NCBI GenBank assembly: GCA_902598295.1
Contig: CACKBA010000011.1
Span: 1-37,672 of the forward strand
Length of the DNA: 37,672 bases
Direction: 5' to 3'
From: an uncultured Bacteroidota bacterium
Lineage (GTDB): Bacteria; Bacteroidota; Bacteroidia; Flavobacteriales; Flavobacteriaceae
The position numbers and the translations under genes are program-made. The notes beneath the pieces were generated by a model, which saw nothing but the letters and a program-made list of their open reading frames with translations, had not been told where the DNA came from and did no database searches. Positions 16,356 through 23,669 of this stretch are shown in pieces. The number at the start of each line of letters is the position of its first letter. Within the stretch, counting starts at the first letter, position 1.

Positions 16356-17143
16356 TAATTATCTTTTTGATTTTCCAAATTATCATAAAATGTAGCATAT
16401 GAGGAGGACATGTAAGGAGCTAAAATCAAAAAACCAAAAAAAAGTGTGAAAATGCTAAGTATAATCCATCCAATAAAACTGAGTTGAAGTAATAAGAATT
16501 TTATTTTCTTATTGTACATCAAACTCCAACTCATTGTAATGGCTTCTAAACCATTTTTTGGTTTACCATCAGCCAATAAATAATAGGCCTGTGACATACC
16601 TAAAGAAATAATAGCACAAGGTAAAAGAACAATAAAAAGAAAAGAAAAAAACAAGGAGCTTACACTAAAATTTGCAAGCTTAGGGTCGATGCTGTAATTA
16701 TAATCGTATGAATAAACTTCAGGGTCTACTTGATTAATGGAATTCATAAAGGAATTGAACATTTCTATCAATGAACCAACTGGCTCAAAACCACCAAACA
16801 TCACAAAAGCCCACAATACAAGACAAATAATAAAGATAACAGCAATTATTAATCCAGTTAATAGATAAGTAATAATTGAGTCAACGATAATTTTTTTTGA
16901 TTTAAGAGGCATGAATAAATCTTCGATTTCTGCTTTTTCTTTTCGTACAATTTTTAAAAAGAAGAAACAATAACCAACATATAAGGCACCTGTGAGGAAT
17001 ATTTGCAATAGAAAACCAATGAAGGGTAATGAACTCATTGCGATTGATACAATAAAAAATAAAATTATTGCACCAACTGCAATACCAATATTTGGCTTTA
17101 AATTATTCCAAGCTGTAGACCTAATATTTGTGTTTGATATCAT
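16355..17143 (-). CDS. DUF975-like integral membrane protein
   Basis: The 262-residue product has about five or six hydrophobic helices (near residues 18-38, 42-62, 90-118, 160-185, 215-245). The C-terminal part, with ISLGMSQAYYLLADGKPKNG, then SWSLMYNKKIKFLLLQLSFIGW and ending APYMSSSYATFYDNL, resembles the DUF975 family of membrane proteins. Biochemical function is unknown. As first gene of the efflux operon, coupled to the ATPase by a TAATG overlap, it could be an accessory of the pump or its regulator, but that is inference from position only. It sits 13 bases downstream of a good -7 promoter element. Confidence 0.75.
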   Translation of the reverse strand: MISNTNIRSTAWNNLKPNIGIAVGAIILFFIVSIAMSSLPFIGFLLQIFLTGALYVGYCFFFLKIVRKEKAEIEDLFMPLKSKKIIVDSIITYLLTGLIIAVIFIICLVLWAFVMFGGFEPVGSLIEMFNSFMNSINQVDPEVYSYDYNYSIDPKLANFSVSSLFFSFLFIVLLPCAIISLGMSQAYYLLADGKPKNGLEAITMSWSLMYNKKIKFLLLQLSFIGWIILSIFTLFFGFLILAPYMSSSYATFYDNLENQKDN

Positions 17144-17156
17144 AATAAGAGTGGGG

Positions 17157-17164
17157 CAAAATTA
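17157..17164 (-). promoter_or_regulatory. -7 promoter element of the efflux operon (TAATTTTG)
   Basis: The minus strand reads TAATTTTG, an exact match to TAnnTTTG, 13 bases before the ATG of the DUF975-like gene, in the 74-base gap that follows the oxidase operon. A -33 TTTG at standard spacing is not seen. It probably starts the seven-gene transcript ending with tsaB. Confidence 0.5.
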
Positions 17165-17217
17165 ATAATTAAAATCAATTAACTCTCCGGTTTTTGCTTT
17201 ATTAAGACAAAATCTAA

Positions 17218-17397
17218 CTAAGAAGGTTTATTTTTTTTAAAAAACTTAATGTAGATAAAATATGCAGTAATTCCTGCAAGAACATATGGAATAGCCATTA
17301 AGTATATGATTCCATCATTTAAACTTTCAGCAGTTTTTTCATCAGCTCCAGACTCTAGAACTGCTTTACACATTGAACATTGTATTGATTCTATCAT
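17218..17397 (-). CDS. Small CxxC membrane protein at the end of the oxidase operon
   Basis: The 59-residue product starts MIESIQCSMCKAVLESG, with Cys7 and Cys10 in a CxxC, continues EKTAESLNDGIIYL and ends in one transmembrane helix (about residues 30-51) with a Lys-rich cytoplasmic tail. Similar small CxMC proteins with a NxGIxYL helix follow DUF420/SCO genes in Bacteroidota, usually with a longer hydrophobic N-terminus; here that seems absent. The ATG overlaps the DUF420 stop (TAATG), which fixes the start. A longer in-frame start at 17457 would lie inside the DUF420 gene and is unlikely. A metal or redox role in oxidase assembly is inferred only from the cysteines and context. Confidence 0.7.
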   Translation of the reverse strand: MIESIQCSMCKAVLESGADEKTAESLNDGIIYLMAIPYVLAGITAYFIYIKFFKKNKPS

Positions 17398-17984
17398 TAG
17401 TAATAAGGGGATATCATTAAATAAACAACAACTCCAGTGACTGCAACATAAAACCATATTGGGAACGTTACTTTAGCAATTTTTTTATGCAACTTAAAAT
17501 TAGATTGAACAGCTCTACTATAACTAGTCAAAACTAATGGAATAACAATAACGGAAAGCAGTATATGTGTTATCAAAATAAAATAATATATGTATGCAAT
17601 AATACCCTTTCCACCAAATGATGTTGGGTCTGTTGTCATATGATAAGCAATGTACATGACAAGAAACATTAATGAAAGTGCAATGCAAACCTTTATTAGT
17701 GATTCATGAATTTCTCTTTTGCCATTTTTTATATAATATACAGCCACTACAAGTAATATTGCTGTTAACCCATTTATTACCGCATAAATTGGTGGTAAAA
17801 AGGTTAACGGTTCAATAAAAGGTAGATTTTCGAAAATTATGATTGGGTCAGTATTTGGAATTCTCATATCGAAAATTAGTTTATCCTGACTCCACTTTGT
17901 AAATAGAAGTAGTGCAACAACTGCAGGTACCAAGATAGATACAAACAATATCAAAAAATCGTATAATCTAGTCTTTTTAACCAT
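17397..17984 (-). CDS. DUF420 family membrane protein, oxidase-associated
   Basis: The 195-residue product has five hydrophobic helices (near residues 9-28, 57-80, 90-112, 128-152, 168-190). It carries histidines in the membrane region, such as YHMTTDP (after helix three) and ILITHILLS (helix four), as in the DUF420 family (YozB-like), whose members sit beside haem-copper oxidase genes. The role is probably in cytochrome c oxidase biogenesis, but no activity is established that I can state. Its start overlaps the end of the SCO gene by eight bases and its stop overlaps the following small CxxC gene, so it is tightly coupled within the operon. Confidence 0.85.
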   Translation of the reverse strand: MVKKTRLYDFLILFVSILVPAVVALLLFTKWSQDKLIFDMRIPNTDPIIIFENLPFIEPLTFLPPIYAVINGLTAILLVVAVYYIKNGKREIHESLIKVCIALSLMFLVMYIAYHMTTDPTSFGGKGIIAYIYYFILITHILLSVIVIPLVLTSYSRAVQSNFKLHKKIAKVTFPIWFYVAVTGVVVYLMISPYY

Positions 17985-18684
17985 TTTTTAATAACCTTTT
18001 AATATCCTCGATAATCATATCAATTCCTTGTTCTTTTTGCTCCAAAGAAGTAATTCCTAAGTAATAAACAATTGGATTGCCGCTACTGTCTCTTCTTGAC
18101 CTAATGTATCCATTTTTATCAATTAATGCAAAAAATCCTTGATGTTCAAAACCACCAGCCACGGCTGGGTTTACTGCTGAAAAGATATTGAAACCACTAT
18201 TTGATAATTGATAAACAGAATCGATTTCTCCAGTTAAAAAATGCCAATTTTTTGACTTAACCTCTAATCTTTCAGCATATTCTTTTAACACAACGGGTGT
18301 ATCATTTATTGGGTCAATTGTAAATGATGCAATACCAAAATCATTCCTGTTGCCAAACTCCTCATCCAATATTTTCATATTTTGGTTCATTTCTATACAT
18401 ATAGATGGACAAGTCGTGAAGAAAAATTCTGCAACATAAACTTTACCCTTGTAATCTTCATTTGATACATATAAATTATCTTGATTTTTAAAAATAAAAT
18501 CTGGGACCTTTCGAGCCTCTCCATTTAATTTTACAAAAGCTAGTTTTGATTCGTTGCTGACTTCTTTTGTTCTACTTGAATCAACAATAGTTTCGCTTTT
18601 CAAACGATTATATATTTTTGGTAGGAATATAAAACCAAAAATAACTGCGATTATTATGGAGCTTATTGTGAGATTTTTTTTCAC
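17977..18684 (-). CDS. SCO1/SenC family copper chaperone
   Basis: SCO proteins deliver copper to, or reduce the cysteines of, the CuA site of oxidase subunit II. The 235-residue product has an N-terminal membrane anchor (about residues 6-24) and a thioredoxin-like domain. The domain carries FFTTCPSICIEM, where Cys92 and Cys96 form the CxxxC copper motif, and FEHQGFFALID with His181, the third copper ligand. All three ligands are present, so it should be functional. The start is GTG at 18684, sharing one base with the stop of the upstream cysteine-less paralogue (TAGTG). It lies in the oxidase operon. Confidence 0.94.
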   Translation of the reverse strand: MKKNLTISSIIIAVIFGFIFLPKIYNRLKSETIVDSSRTKEVSNESKLAFVKLNGEARKVPDFIFKNQDNLYVSNEDYKGKVYVAEFFFTTCPSICIEMNQNMKILDEEFGNRNDFGIASFTIDPINDTPVVLKEYAERLEVKSKNWHFLTGEIDSVYQLSNSGFNIFSAVNPAVAGGFEHQGFFALIDKNGYIRSRRDSSGNPIVYYLGITSLEQKEQGIDMIIEDIKRLLKNG

Positions 18685-19310
18685 TAGTTATTAAAAATAT
18701 TATTCTTTTTTAAAGCCAATCTGTATTCAGCTAATATAATTTTTACATCATCTACCATATAATTATTTAACTCAGCTACAGACCTAATATCATAACCAAA
18801 CTTTATGCCATCTGAATCATTTCTTCCTCTTAAGAAACCTTTTTTATCAATTATAAATACATAGGGTGATCCGCCAAATTCATCTAGATTGAGATCTGTT
18901 CCCAAACTGTCAAAGATATTTTTTGAGTGTTTGGAATCTTGAAGTAAAAAAAACCACTTTGTCATTTCTGTATCAGTACCTGTTCGTAATTGATTGACCA
19001 AGCTTTCTACTTGCATATTAATTTCCTTTGGACCTAAAGCAATAAATTGAAAATCATTGAACTGATAAAATCTTTTATAAATTTTTTGATTAAGATTCAA
19101 AATATCACCTTTTTTATTTTCAATATTATTACCAAGAAAAATTAAAATCGATATTTTATTATCAAATTTTTTTTCAGAAAAAGTATTAATATTTATAACA
19201 TTTTTTGTTAATACAGGTAGTTTGGCAAAATTATTTATTCCTGATGCAAAAAATAGATATGCAACCAAGGGCAATACAAATAAAATTGTAAGAACAAAAT
19301 ATTTTTTCAA
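18684..19310 (-). CDS. Membrane-anchored SCO-like (thioredoxin-fold) protein without cysteines
   Basis: The 208-residue product has an N-terminal hydrophobic anchor (about residues 5-24) and a domain whose C-terminal half parallels the neighbouring SCO protein: YVFIIDKKGFLRGRNDSDG here against FALIDKNGYIRSRRDSSGN there, each followed by a similar terminal helix. The protein contains no cysteine, so neither copper binding by CxxxC nor disulfide exchange is possible. It is placed between subunit IV and SCO, suggesting a structural role in oxidase assembly or a degenerate SCO partner. The start is TTG at 19310 (then AAA AAA), ten bases after the subunit IV stop; no ATG precedes the anchor. Confidence 0.75.
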   Translation of the reverse strand: MKKYFVLTILFVLPLVAYLFFASGINNFAKLPVLTKNVININTFSEKKFDNKISILIFLGNNIENKKGDILNLNQKIYKRFYQFNDFQFIALGPKEINMQVESLVNQLRTGTDTEMTKWFFLLQDSKHSKNIFDSLGTDLNLDEFGGSPYVFIIDKKGFLRGRNDSDGIKFGYDIRSVAELNNYMVDDVKIILAEYRLALKKNNIFNN

Positions 19311-19319
19311 TTGAATGAT

Positions 19320-19706
19320 TTAAAAGTTCCAGCTAACAAAGCTTTCATACATCACATCATAAATGTAATTACCTTCAACAAGAAATATAAAAGCTGCATA
19401 TGCTATTAAGAATATCAAAGTAATAACAACAGAAGCTTGTAGACCAAATGTTTCATCTCTCATGTGCATAAAATCCCAAGTAATATAATAAGCCTTGACA
19501 AGTGTTAGAATTACAAAAATCCAATTTATTAGTTTCATTGAAAGAAATGTATTCATTAAAACCTGTGGTTTGATTATACCAAGGGCAACTTCAACAGCGG
19601 TAACAATTGAAAGAAAAATAAGTACTCCCCAAATTTTTTGAACATTAGATTTGAACTTAATCATTCCCCTGAATATTTCTAATTTATGATGATTGTCTTG
19701 TCCCAT
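19320..19706 (-). CDS. Cytochrome c oxidase subunit IV, prokaryotic type
   Basis: The 128-residue product has a hydrophilic N-terminus with His6-His7 and three membrane helices (about residues 26-44, 59-76 and 91-111). The motif AYYITWDFMHMRDE falls between helices two and three. This matches the small caa3/aa3 oxidase subunit IV encoded after subunit III in Bacteroidota. It has no redox centre and probably stabilises the complex. It starts at ATG 19706, six bases after the subunit III gene. Confidence 0.88.
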   Translation of the reverse strand: MGQDNHHKLEIFRGMIKFKSNVQKIWGVLIFLSIVTAVEVALGIIKPQVLMNTFLSMKLINWIFVILTLVKAYYITWDFMHMRDETFGLQASVVITLIFLIAYAAFIFLVEGNYIYDVMYESFVSWNF

Positions 19707-19712
19707 AAGTAT

Positions 19713-20693
19713 TTAAACCAAATAAAAAAATGTAAAAACAAAAACCCAGACTAGATCTACAAAATGCCAATACAATCCAACTTTCTCTACCATCTCGTAA
19801 TGACCTCTTTTTTCATATGTTCCCAATAGAACATTTATGAAAATGATTATGTTTATAACAACTCCCGTAAAAACGTGAAAACCATGAAAACCGGTTATGA
19901 AAAAGAAAAAGTCAGCAAACAATCTATTACCATACTCATTTCTGATAAGGTTTGCTCCTTCAACGACAAAAACTGCCTGAGATACTTTCAACTCTGACTC
20001 TTCTCTCGATAAAATAATTTTATGCCCAGTTTCATCTATTTTTTCAGACTTCACTAAGATATTTTTGTTAGCCATAAAACCTTGATTAACCTCTTCCAGA
20101 GAGTATGTAGGAAGTGAGGTCTCAGTTAGATACCACAAACCGTTATTTTTCTGATGCCTTTCTCTGTATTCAGGGTCTTCTACAACAAAATCTTTTAGTG
20201 CAATTCTTTTATTTGAATTATTTGAATCAACAAACTGTATAATTTGACCACCTTTAGTTTCCAGGGCACCATATTCTCCTTTAATAAAATTTACCCACTC
20301 CCAGGCTTGCGAACCCACAAAAACAGCACCACCAATGATTGTCAAAAGCATGTAAACTGCAACTTTATTTTTTTTGTTATTATGCCCAGCATCAACTGCC
20401 AATACCATCGTAACGGAGGAAAAAATTAATATAAAAGTCATCAGAGCTACATAATACATTGGAGCATTTACACCATGTAAAAAAGGAAAGTGATAAAAAA
20501 CCTCATCAGCAATTGGCCAAGAGTCAATATTCTTGAACCTCGAGAAACCATATGCCACTAAAAATCCGGTAAAAGTGAGAGCATCCGAAACTATAAAAAA
20601 CCACATCATGAGTTTTCCATAACTAGCATCCAGTGGTTTAGATCCCCCTTCCCAATTGTTTTGAATTTCCGAAGAGGAAATTGTAGAACTCAT
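19713..20693 (-). CDS. Cytochrome c oxidase subunit III with large soluble insertion
   Basis: The 326-residue product has subunit III features: SYGKLMMWFFIVSDALTF (first helix), a YVALMTFILIFSSVTMVLA helix, then FFFITGFHGFHVFTG and the closing WHFVDLVWVFVFTFFYL. Between the fourth and fifth helices (about residues 137-255) lies a hydrophilic stretch of roughly 120 residues that ordinary subunit III lacks. Subunit III lies in the inner membrane and supports proton uptake by subunit I. It is the second of two adjacent subunit III genes, 33 bases after the first. Subunits I and II must be encoded elsewhere. Confidence 0.92.
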   Translation of the reverse strand: MSSTISSSEIQNNWEGGSKPLDASYGKLMMWFFIVSDALTFTGFLVAYGFSRFKNIDSWPIADEVFYHFPFLHGVNAPMYYVALMTFILIFSSVTMVLAVDAGHNNKKNKVAVYMLLTIIGGAVFVGSQAWEWVNFIKGEYGALETKGGQIIQFVDSNNSNKRIALKDFVVEDPEYRERHQKNNGLWYLTETSLPTYSLEEVNQGFMANKNILVKSEKIDETGHKIILSREESELKVSQAVFVVEGANLIRNEYGNRLFADFFFFITGFHGFHVFTGVVINIIIFINVLLGTYEKRGHYEMVEKVGLYWHFVDLVWVFVFTFFYLV

Positions 20694-20726
20694 TAACTTT
20701 TAGTTTAACGTAAAATTAAAAAAATT

Positions 20727-21302
20727 TTATCCAAAAAAATAGAAAAAGGAAAACAAATAAAGCCACAAGAAGTCTAAAAAATGCCAAAAGTTTGATCCAA
20801 GATTAAATCCAAGATTATTATTAACATATTTTCCTTTTTTTGTATTAACCATTAAAACAATTAAAACAATTAATCCAGCAACTAAATGAACTATATGTAA
20901 AAATGATAAAACATAAATAAAAGAGGTTTTAATTGCACTTTGAGCACCAGCAAAATAATAACCCTGATCTATAATTTTATTAAAACCAATAAATTGAAAA
21001 ATAATAAATACTATTCCCAAAATGAATGTGATCAAAATCCATATAAAAACACTATTTACAGGTTTTCCATTTACAAGTTTATTTTTTGATATAAATAATG
21101 TAATACTACTTAATACAATTATTAAAGTACTGAAAAAAAATTCACTCGGTAAATTAAAATCCAAGGTCCAGTCAGGTCTTCCTTTACTGACAATATAGGC
21201 ACTAGTCAATCCTGCAAAAGTCATTGTTATACTTAGCAAACCAAACAATAGCATCATTTTTTTTGCCTTGGTTATTTTTTCTTCTTTTATATTATCAATC
21301 AT
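20727..21302 (-). CDS. Cytochrome c oxidase subunit III (short form)
   Basis: The 191-residue product has five hydrophobic helices (near residues 14-33, 48-66, 83-105, 125-148, 165-190). It contains HIVHLVAGLIVLIVL and ends FWHFLDFLWLYLFSFFYFFG, the standard end of haem-copper oxidase subunit III. It is the compact form, lacking the long insertion of its neighbour. The ATG overlaps the cyoE stop as ATGA. The two adjacent genes presumably give two subunit III-like proteins to one oxidase, or serve alternative complexes; the sequence does not decide. Confidence 0.9.
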   Translation of the reverse strand: MIDNIKEEKITKAKKMMLLFGLLSITMTFAGLTSAYIVSKGRPDWTLDFNLPSEFFFSTLIIVLSSITLFISKNKLVNGKPVNSVFIWILITFILGIVFIIFQFIGFNKIIDQGYYFAGAQSAIKTSFIYVLSFLHIVHLVAGLIVLIVLMVNTKKGKYVNNNLGFNLGSNFWHFLDFLWLYLFSFFYFFG

Positions 21303-22162
21303 ATGAACTTATCGATTATATAAATTAATTGAACTAAAGTAAGATAAAATATAGTGTACATAAACAACCTTTTTGCAGAAGCAATATTCATTCCATTATA
21401 TAAATTGATACTCATAAAAAGCATAATTAAGCCTAAAATAAATATAAATATTGCTGACTCTAATGAAATTATTAGCAACCCCGTCAATCCAGTAACCGGA
21501 AAAACAGATATAATAATCAACCAAATTGTATACAGTATTATTTGTAAAGCTGTTTTTTTGTCTCTTTTACCTGTTGGTAACATAATAAATCCTGCTTTTT
21601 TATAATCATCATCCAACATCCAACCCAATGACCAAAAGTGAGGGAACTGCCAAAAGAATTGAATCAAAAATAGAGTACCAGGTTCTATTCCAAATTGATT
21701 CGTAGCAGCAACCCAGCCTAGCATAAAGGGAATAGCACCGGGAATAGCTCCTACAAAAACTGACAAAGGGGTTATCGGTTTCAGTGGGGTATAAATGCAT
21801 GTGTATAGAAAAACAGATAGTGCCGCGAAAAAAACGGTTTTGTAATTGATTAAGTACAGACAAAGTAACCCCACTAACGTTAAAAGAATAGAAATCCAAA
21901 AGGCCTTTGAAGTTGAAATTTGATTTTTAGGTAAAGGTCTATTCTTTGTTCTTTCCATCATTGAATCTTTATCTTTTTCAATGATTTGGTTAAAGGAGTT
22001 TGAAGCACCAACAATACTGTATCCACCAACAATCAACAAAAAAATATTTAAAAAATCCAAATCATCTGCAGCTAAAATATATCCTGAAAGTGCAGAAAAA
22101 ACTACACTTATGGCTAACCTGGATTTTGTCAATGACAAGATTATGTTAGAATTTAAAATCAT
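21299..22162 (-). CDS. cyoE: Protoheme IX farnesyltransferase (haem O synthase)
   Basis: This UbiA-type prenyltransferase converts haem B to haem O for the oxidase, in the inner membrane. The 287-residue product has the prenyl diphosphate-binding motif ASNSFNQIIEKDKDSMMERT (about residues 54-73; aligned to the canonical N-x3-D-x3-D-x3-MxRT) and the second block PLSVFVGAIPGAIPFMLGW. It also has FFWQFPHFWSLGW with conserved His and Trp, and about eight or nine membrane helices. The ATG at 22162 lies 45 bases after the tonB stop. It is first in the oxidase operon, behind a small terminator-like hairpin. Confidence 0.95.
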   Translation of the reverse strand: MILNSNIILSLTKSRLAISVVFSALSGYILAADDLDFLNIFLLIVGGYSIVGASNSFNQIIEKDKDSMMERTKNRPLPKNQISTSKAFWISILLTLVGLLCLYLINYKTVFFAALSVFLYTCIYTPLKPITPLSVFVGAIPGAIPFMLGWVAATNQFGIEPGTLFLIQFFWQFPHFWSLGWMLDDDYKKAGFIMLPTGKRDKKTALQIILYTIWLIIISVFPVTGLTGLLIISLESAIFIFILGLIMLFMSINLYNGMNIASAKRLFMYTIFYLTLVQLIYIIDKFI

Positions 22163-22193
22163 TTAAATTTTTTTGTAATAAACTAGATGTTTG

Positions 22194-22214
22194 AAAAAAC
22201 AATAGAATTATTGT
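22194..22214 (-). terminator. Weak terminator hairpin overlapping the tonB stop codon
   Basis: On the minus strand ACAATA and TATTGT pair as six base pairs around ATTC and are followed by TTTTTT. The first arm and loop include the tonB stop codon (22210-22208). The stem is AT-rich and short, so termination may be partial, allowing read-through into cyoE. No other signal separates the two operons. Confidence 0.45.
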
Positions 22215-22909
22215 AGCTTAAATGTGATTGGTATGCTAAATGGAACTCTAACAGGTCTACCCCTTTGCTTTCCAGGTATCATTGTTGGAAGTTTACCAAT
22301 TATTCGTTGAGCTTCTTTTTCTAAATTTTTATCAGGTCCTCGTGTTCTAATTCCTACAATTGAACCATCTTTATCGATTACAAACTGAACGAAAACCCTT
22401 CCTTGAATACCCATCTCTTGAGCAATTTCAGGGTACCTAAAATTTTTGTTGATATGCTTTTGAATATTAGTTTGAAAACAAGCTCTTCTTTGCGATTTTG
22501 GTACTCTCTCACAACCAGGAAATAATGGTACATCTTCAATGATGGCAAAGGGAACATCAATATCAAAATCCTCCTCCATGACCTCTACTTCTTCAACAAT
22601 TTCTTCTTGATCAGTCTCAGTAGACTCAATTATAGTTTCTTCAATTTCTTCCTCATCCTCAACAACCTCTATTACCTCAGGTGCAGGTGGTGGTGGTGGT
22701 GGTGGTGGTGTTTTAAGTTGCTCTGTGATTGGTATTTCTTCATCGTCATCATCATCAACATCAAGTGCTATATACCCATAACCATCATCATCATAATTCT
22801 TCCATTCTATAGCCCTCCATGAAACAAGCAAGACCAAAAACAATCCTATTGCTAAATAAAATGAACTTTTTTTATTTAGATCTGCTCCTGAACTTTTTTT
22901 TGCTCTCAT
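22208..22909 (-). CDS. tonB: TonB family energy transducer
   Basis: TonB couples inner-membrane proton motive force to outer-membrane TonB-dependent receptors. The 233-residue product has one membrane helix (about residues 16-32). A periplasmic spacer follows, opening with acidic DVDDDDDEE, then a run of eight prolines (about 68-75), then a Glu-rich segment (about 80-115). The C-terminal TonB domain (about 150-233) has RYPEIAQEMGIQGRVFVQFVID and ends PFSIPITFKLQ. Classical TonB linkers are Pro-Lys/Pro-Glu, while this one is strongly acidic. The start ATG lies six bases after the VanZ-like gene. A hairpin with a T tract overlaps the stop codon. Confidence 0.94.
   Translation of the reverse strand: MRAKKSSGADLNKKSSFYLAIGLFLVLLVSWRAIEWKNYDDDGYGYIALDVDDDDDEEIPITEQLKTPPPPPPPPAPEVIEVVEDEEEIEETIIESTETDQEEIVEEVEVMEEDFDIDVPFAIIEDVPLFPGCERVPKSQRRACFQTNIQKHINKNFRYPEIAQEMGIQGRVFVQFVIDKDGSIVGIRTRGPDKNLEKEAQRIIGKLPTMIPGKQRGRPVRVPFSIPITFKLQ
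22686..22710. repeat. (GGT)8 microsatellite encoding the TonB polyproline run
   Basis: Eight perfect GGT units on the plus strand encode, on the minus strand, most of the Pro8 run in the TonB linker. The run can gain or lose units in steps of one proline without shifting the frame. It stands out in very AT-rich surroundings. Confidence 0.9.
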
Positions 22910-22915
22910 GAAGGA

Positions 22916-23248
22916 CTAAAATAATTTTTTTTTCGTTGATACCAAAATAAAAAAACCAAATATGATACCAAATATATTTGATAAAATGTCCAACAAACTA
23001 AAAGTTCTTCCAAAGGGTGATAAATATTGTAGAAGTTCAATAATAACTGAAAAAGTTATTATAAAAGTTAAAATGAGTATATAGTTATTTTTATTAGCAT
23101 AACTATGAAGCCACAATACTGTAAATATTGTAAATAAAAAAAAATGAATCAACTTATCAGTCGCAATAGGATTTAAACTTTGCGACGAAAAAGGATAAAT
23201 AAATAGAAAAAGTAATATACAAGTGTAGAACCAAGTAACTAATCTCAA
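22916..23248 (-). CDS. VanZ-like family membrane protein
   Basis: The 110-residue product has four hydrophobic helices (about residues 4-20, 30-47, 54-72, 87-104). It contains the ATDKLIHFFLFTIFTVLW block and IIELLQYLSPFGRTFSLLDILSNIFGI, the two conserved motifs of the VanZ-like family. Function is not established for this group. The only start is a TTG at 23248, two bases after the gcvH stop, since the protein has no other methionine. It is tightly packed between gcvH and tonB, so co-transcribed. Confidence 0.87.
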   Translation of the reverse strand: MRLVTWFYTCILLFLFIYPFSSQSLNPIATDKLIHFFLFTIFTVLWLHSYANKNNYILILTFIITFSVIIELLQYLSPFGRTFSLLDILSNIFGIIFGFFILVSTKKKLF

Positions 23249-23250
23249 GA

Positions 23251-23631
23251 TTATTGACCTATTAAAGATTTATAAGCTTTGCTGTCTAATAAATCTGAAA
23301 TCTCATCTAAATTTGAAATTTCCATTTTAACAATCCAACCATCCTCATAGGGCGACTCATTGACTAACTCAGGATTATCCTCCAGAGCAGAATTGAATTC
23401 CAAAACTTTTCCAGATACTGGAGTAAAAAGATCTGAAACAGTTTTTACAGCCTCAACAGTTCCAAAAACTTCATTTTTATCTAAGTCTTCACCTATAGTT
23501 TCAACCTCAATAAATACAATATCGCCAAGTTCACTCTGCGCAAAATCCGTTATTCCAACTAATGCAGTGTTACCATCTACTTTAATCCATTCATGATCGT
23601 TTGTATAACTCAAATTTTCTTTTATTTCCAT
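23251..23631 (-). CDS. gcvH: Glycine cleavage system H protein
   Basis: GcvH carries the lipoyl arm that shuttles the aminomethyl group between the P, T and L proteins of the glycine cleavage system. The 126-residue product has YTNDHEWIKVDG at the N-terminus and GTVEAVKTVSDLFTPVSG, in which Lys63 is the lipoylation site. Length is standard. It starts at ATG 23631, 38 bases after sprA, and is followed after two bases by a VanZ-like gene. The other glycine cleavage genes are not in the window. Confidence 0.97.
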   Translation of the reverse strand: MEIKENLSYTNDHEWIKVDGNTALVGITDFAQSELGDIVFIEVETIGEDLDKNEVFGTVEAVKTVSDLFTPVSGKVLEFNSALEDNPELVNESPYEDGWIVKMEISNLDEISDLLDSKAYKSLIGQ

Positions 23632-23669
23632 CTCTCTAATTTATGATTTACTTCATAATTAACAAGAAT

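Noticed and set aside
17191-17212. Imperfect hairpin between the oxidase and efflux operons
   Set aside because: The arms pair with a bulge, but neither strand has a following T tract, so it is not supported as a terminator.
17398-17457. Longer start for the small CxxC protein
   Set aside because: The extension would run inside the DUF420 coding sequence, and the TAATG junction gives a natural coupled start at 17397.
21609-21899. 96-codon minus-strand frame inside cyoE
   Set aside because: It is an out-of-frame reading of cyoE, which has all family motifs in the main frame.
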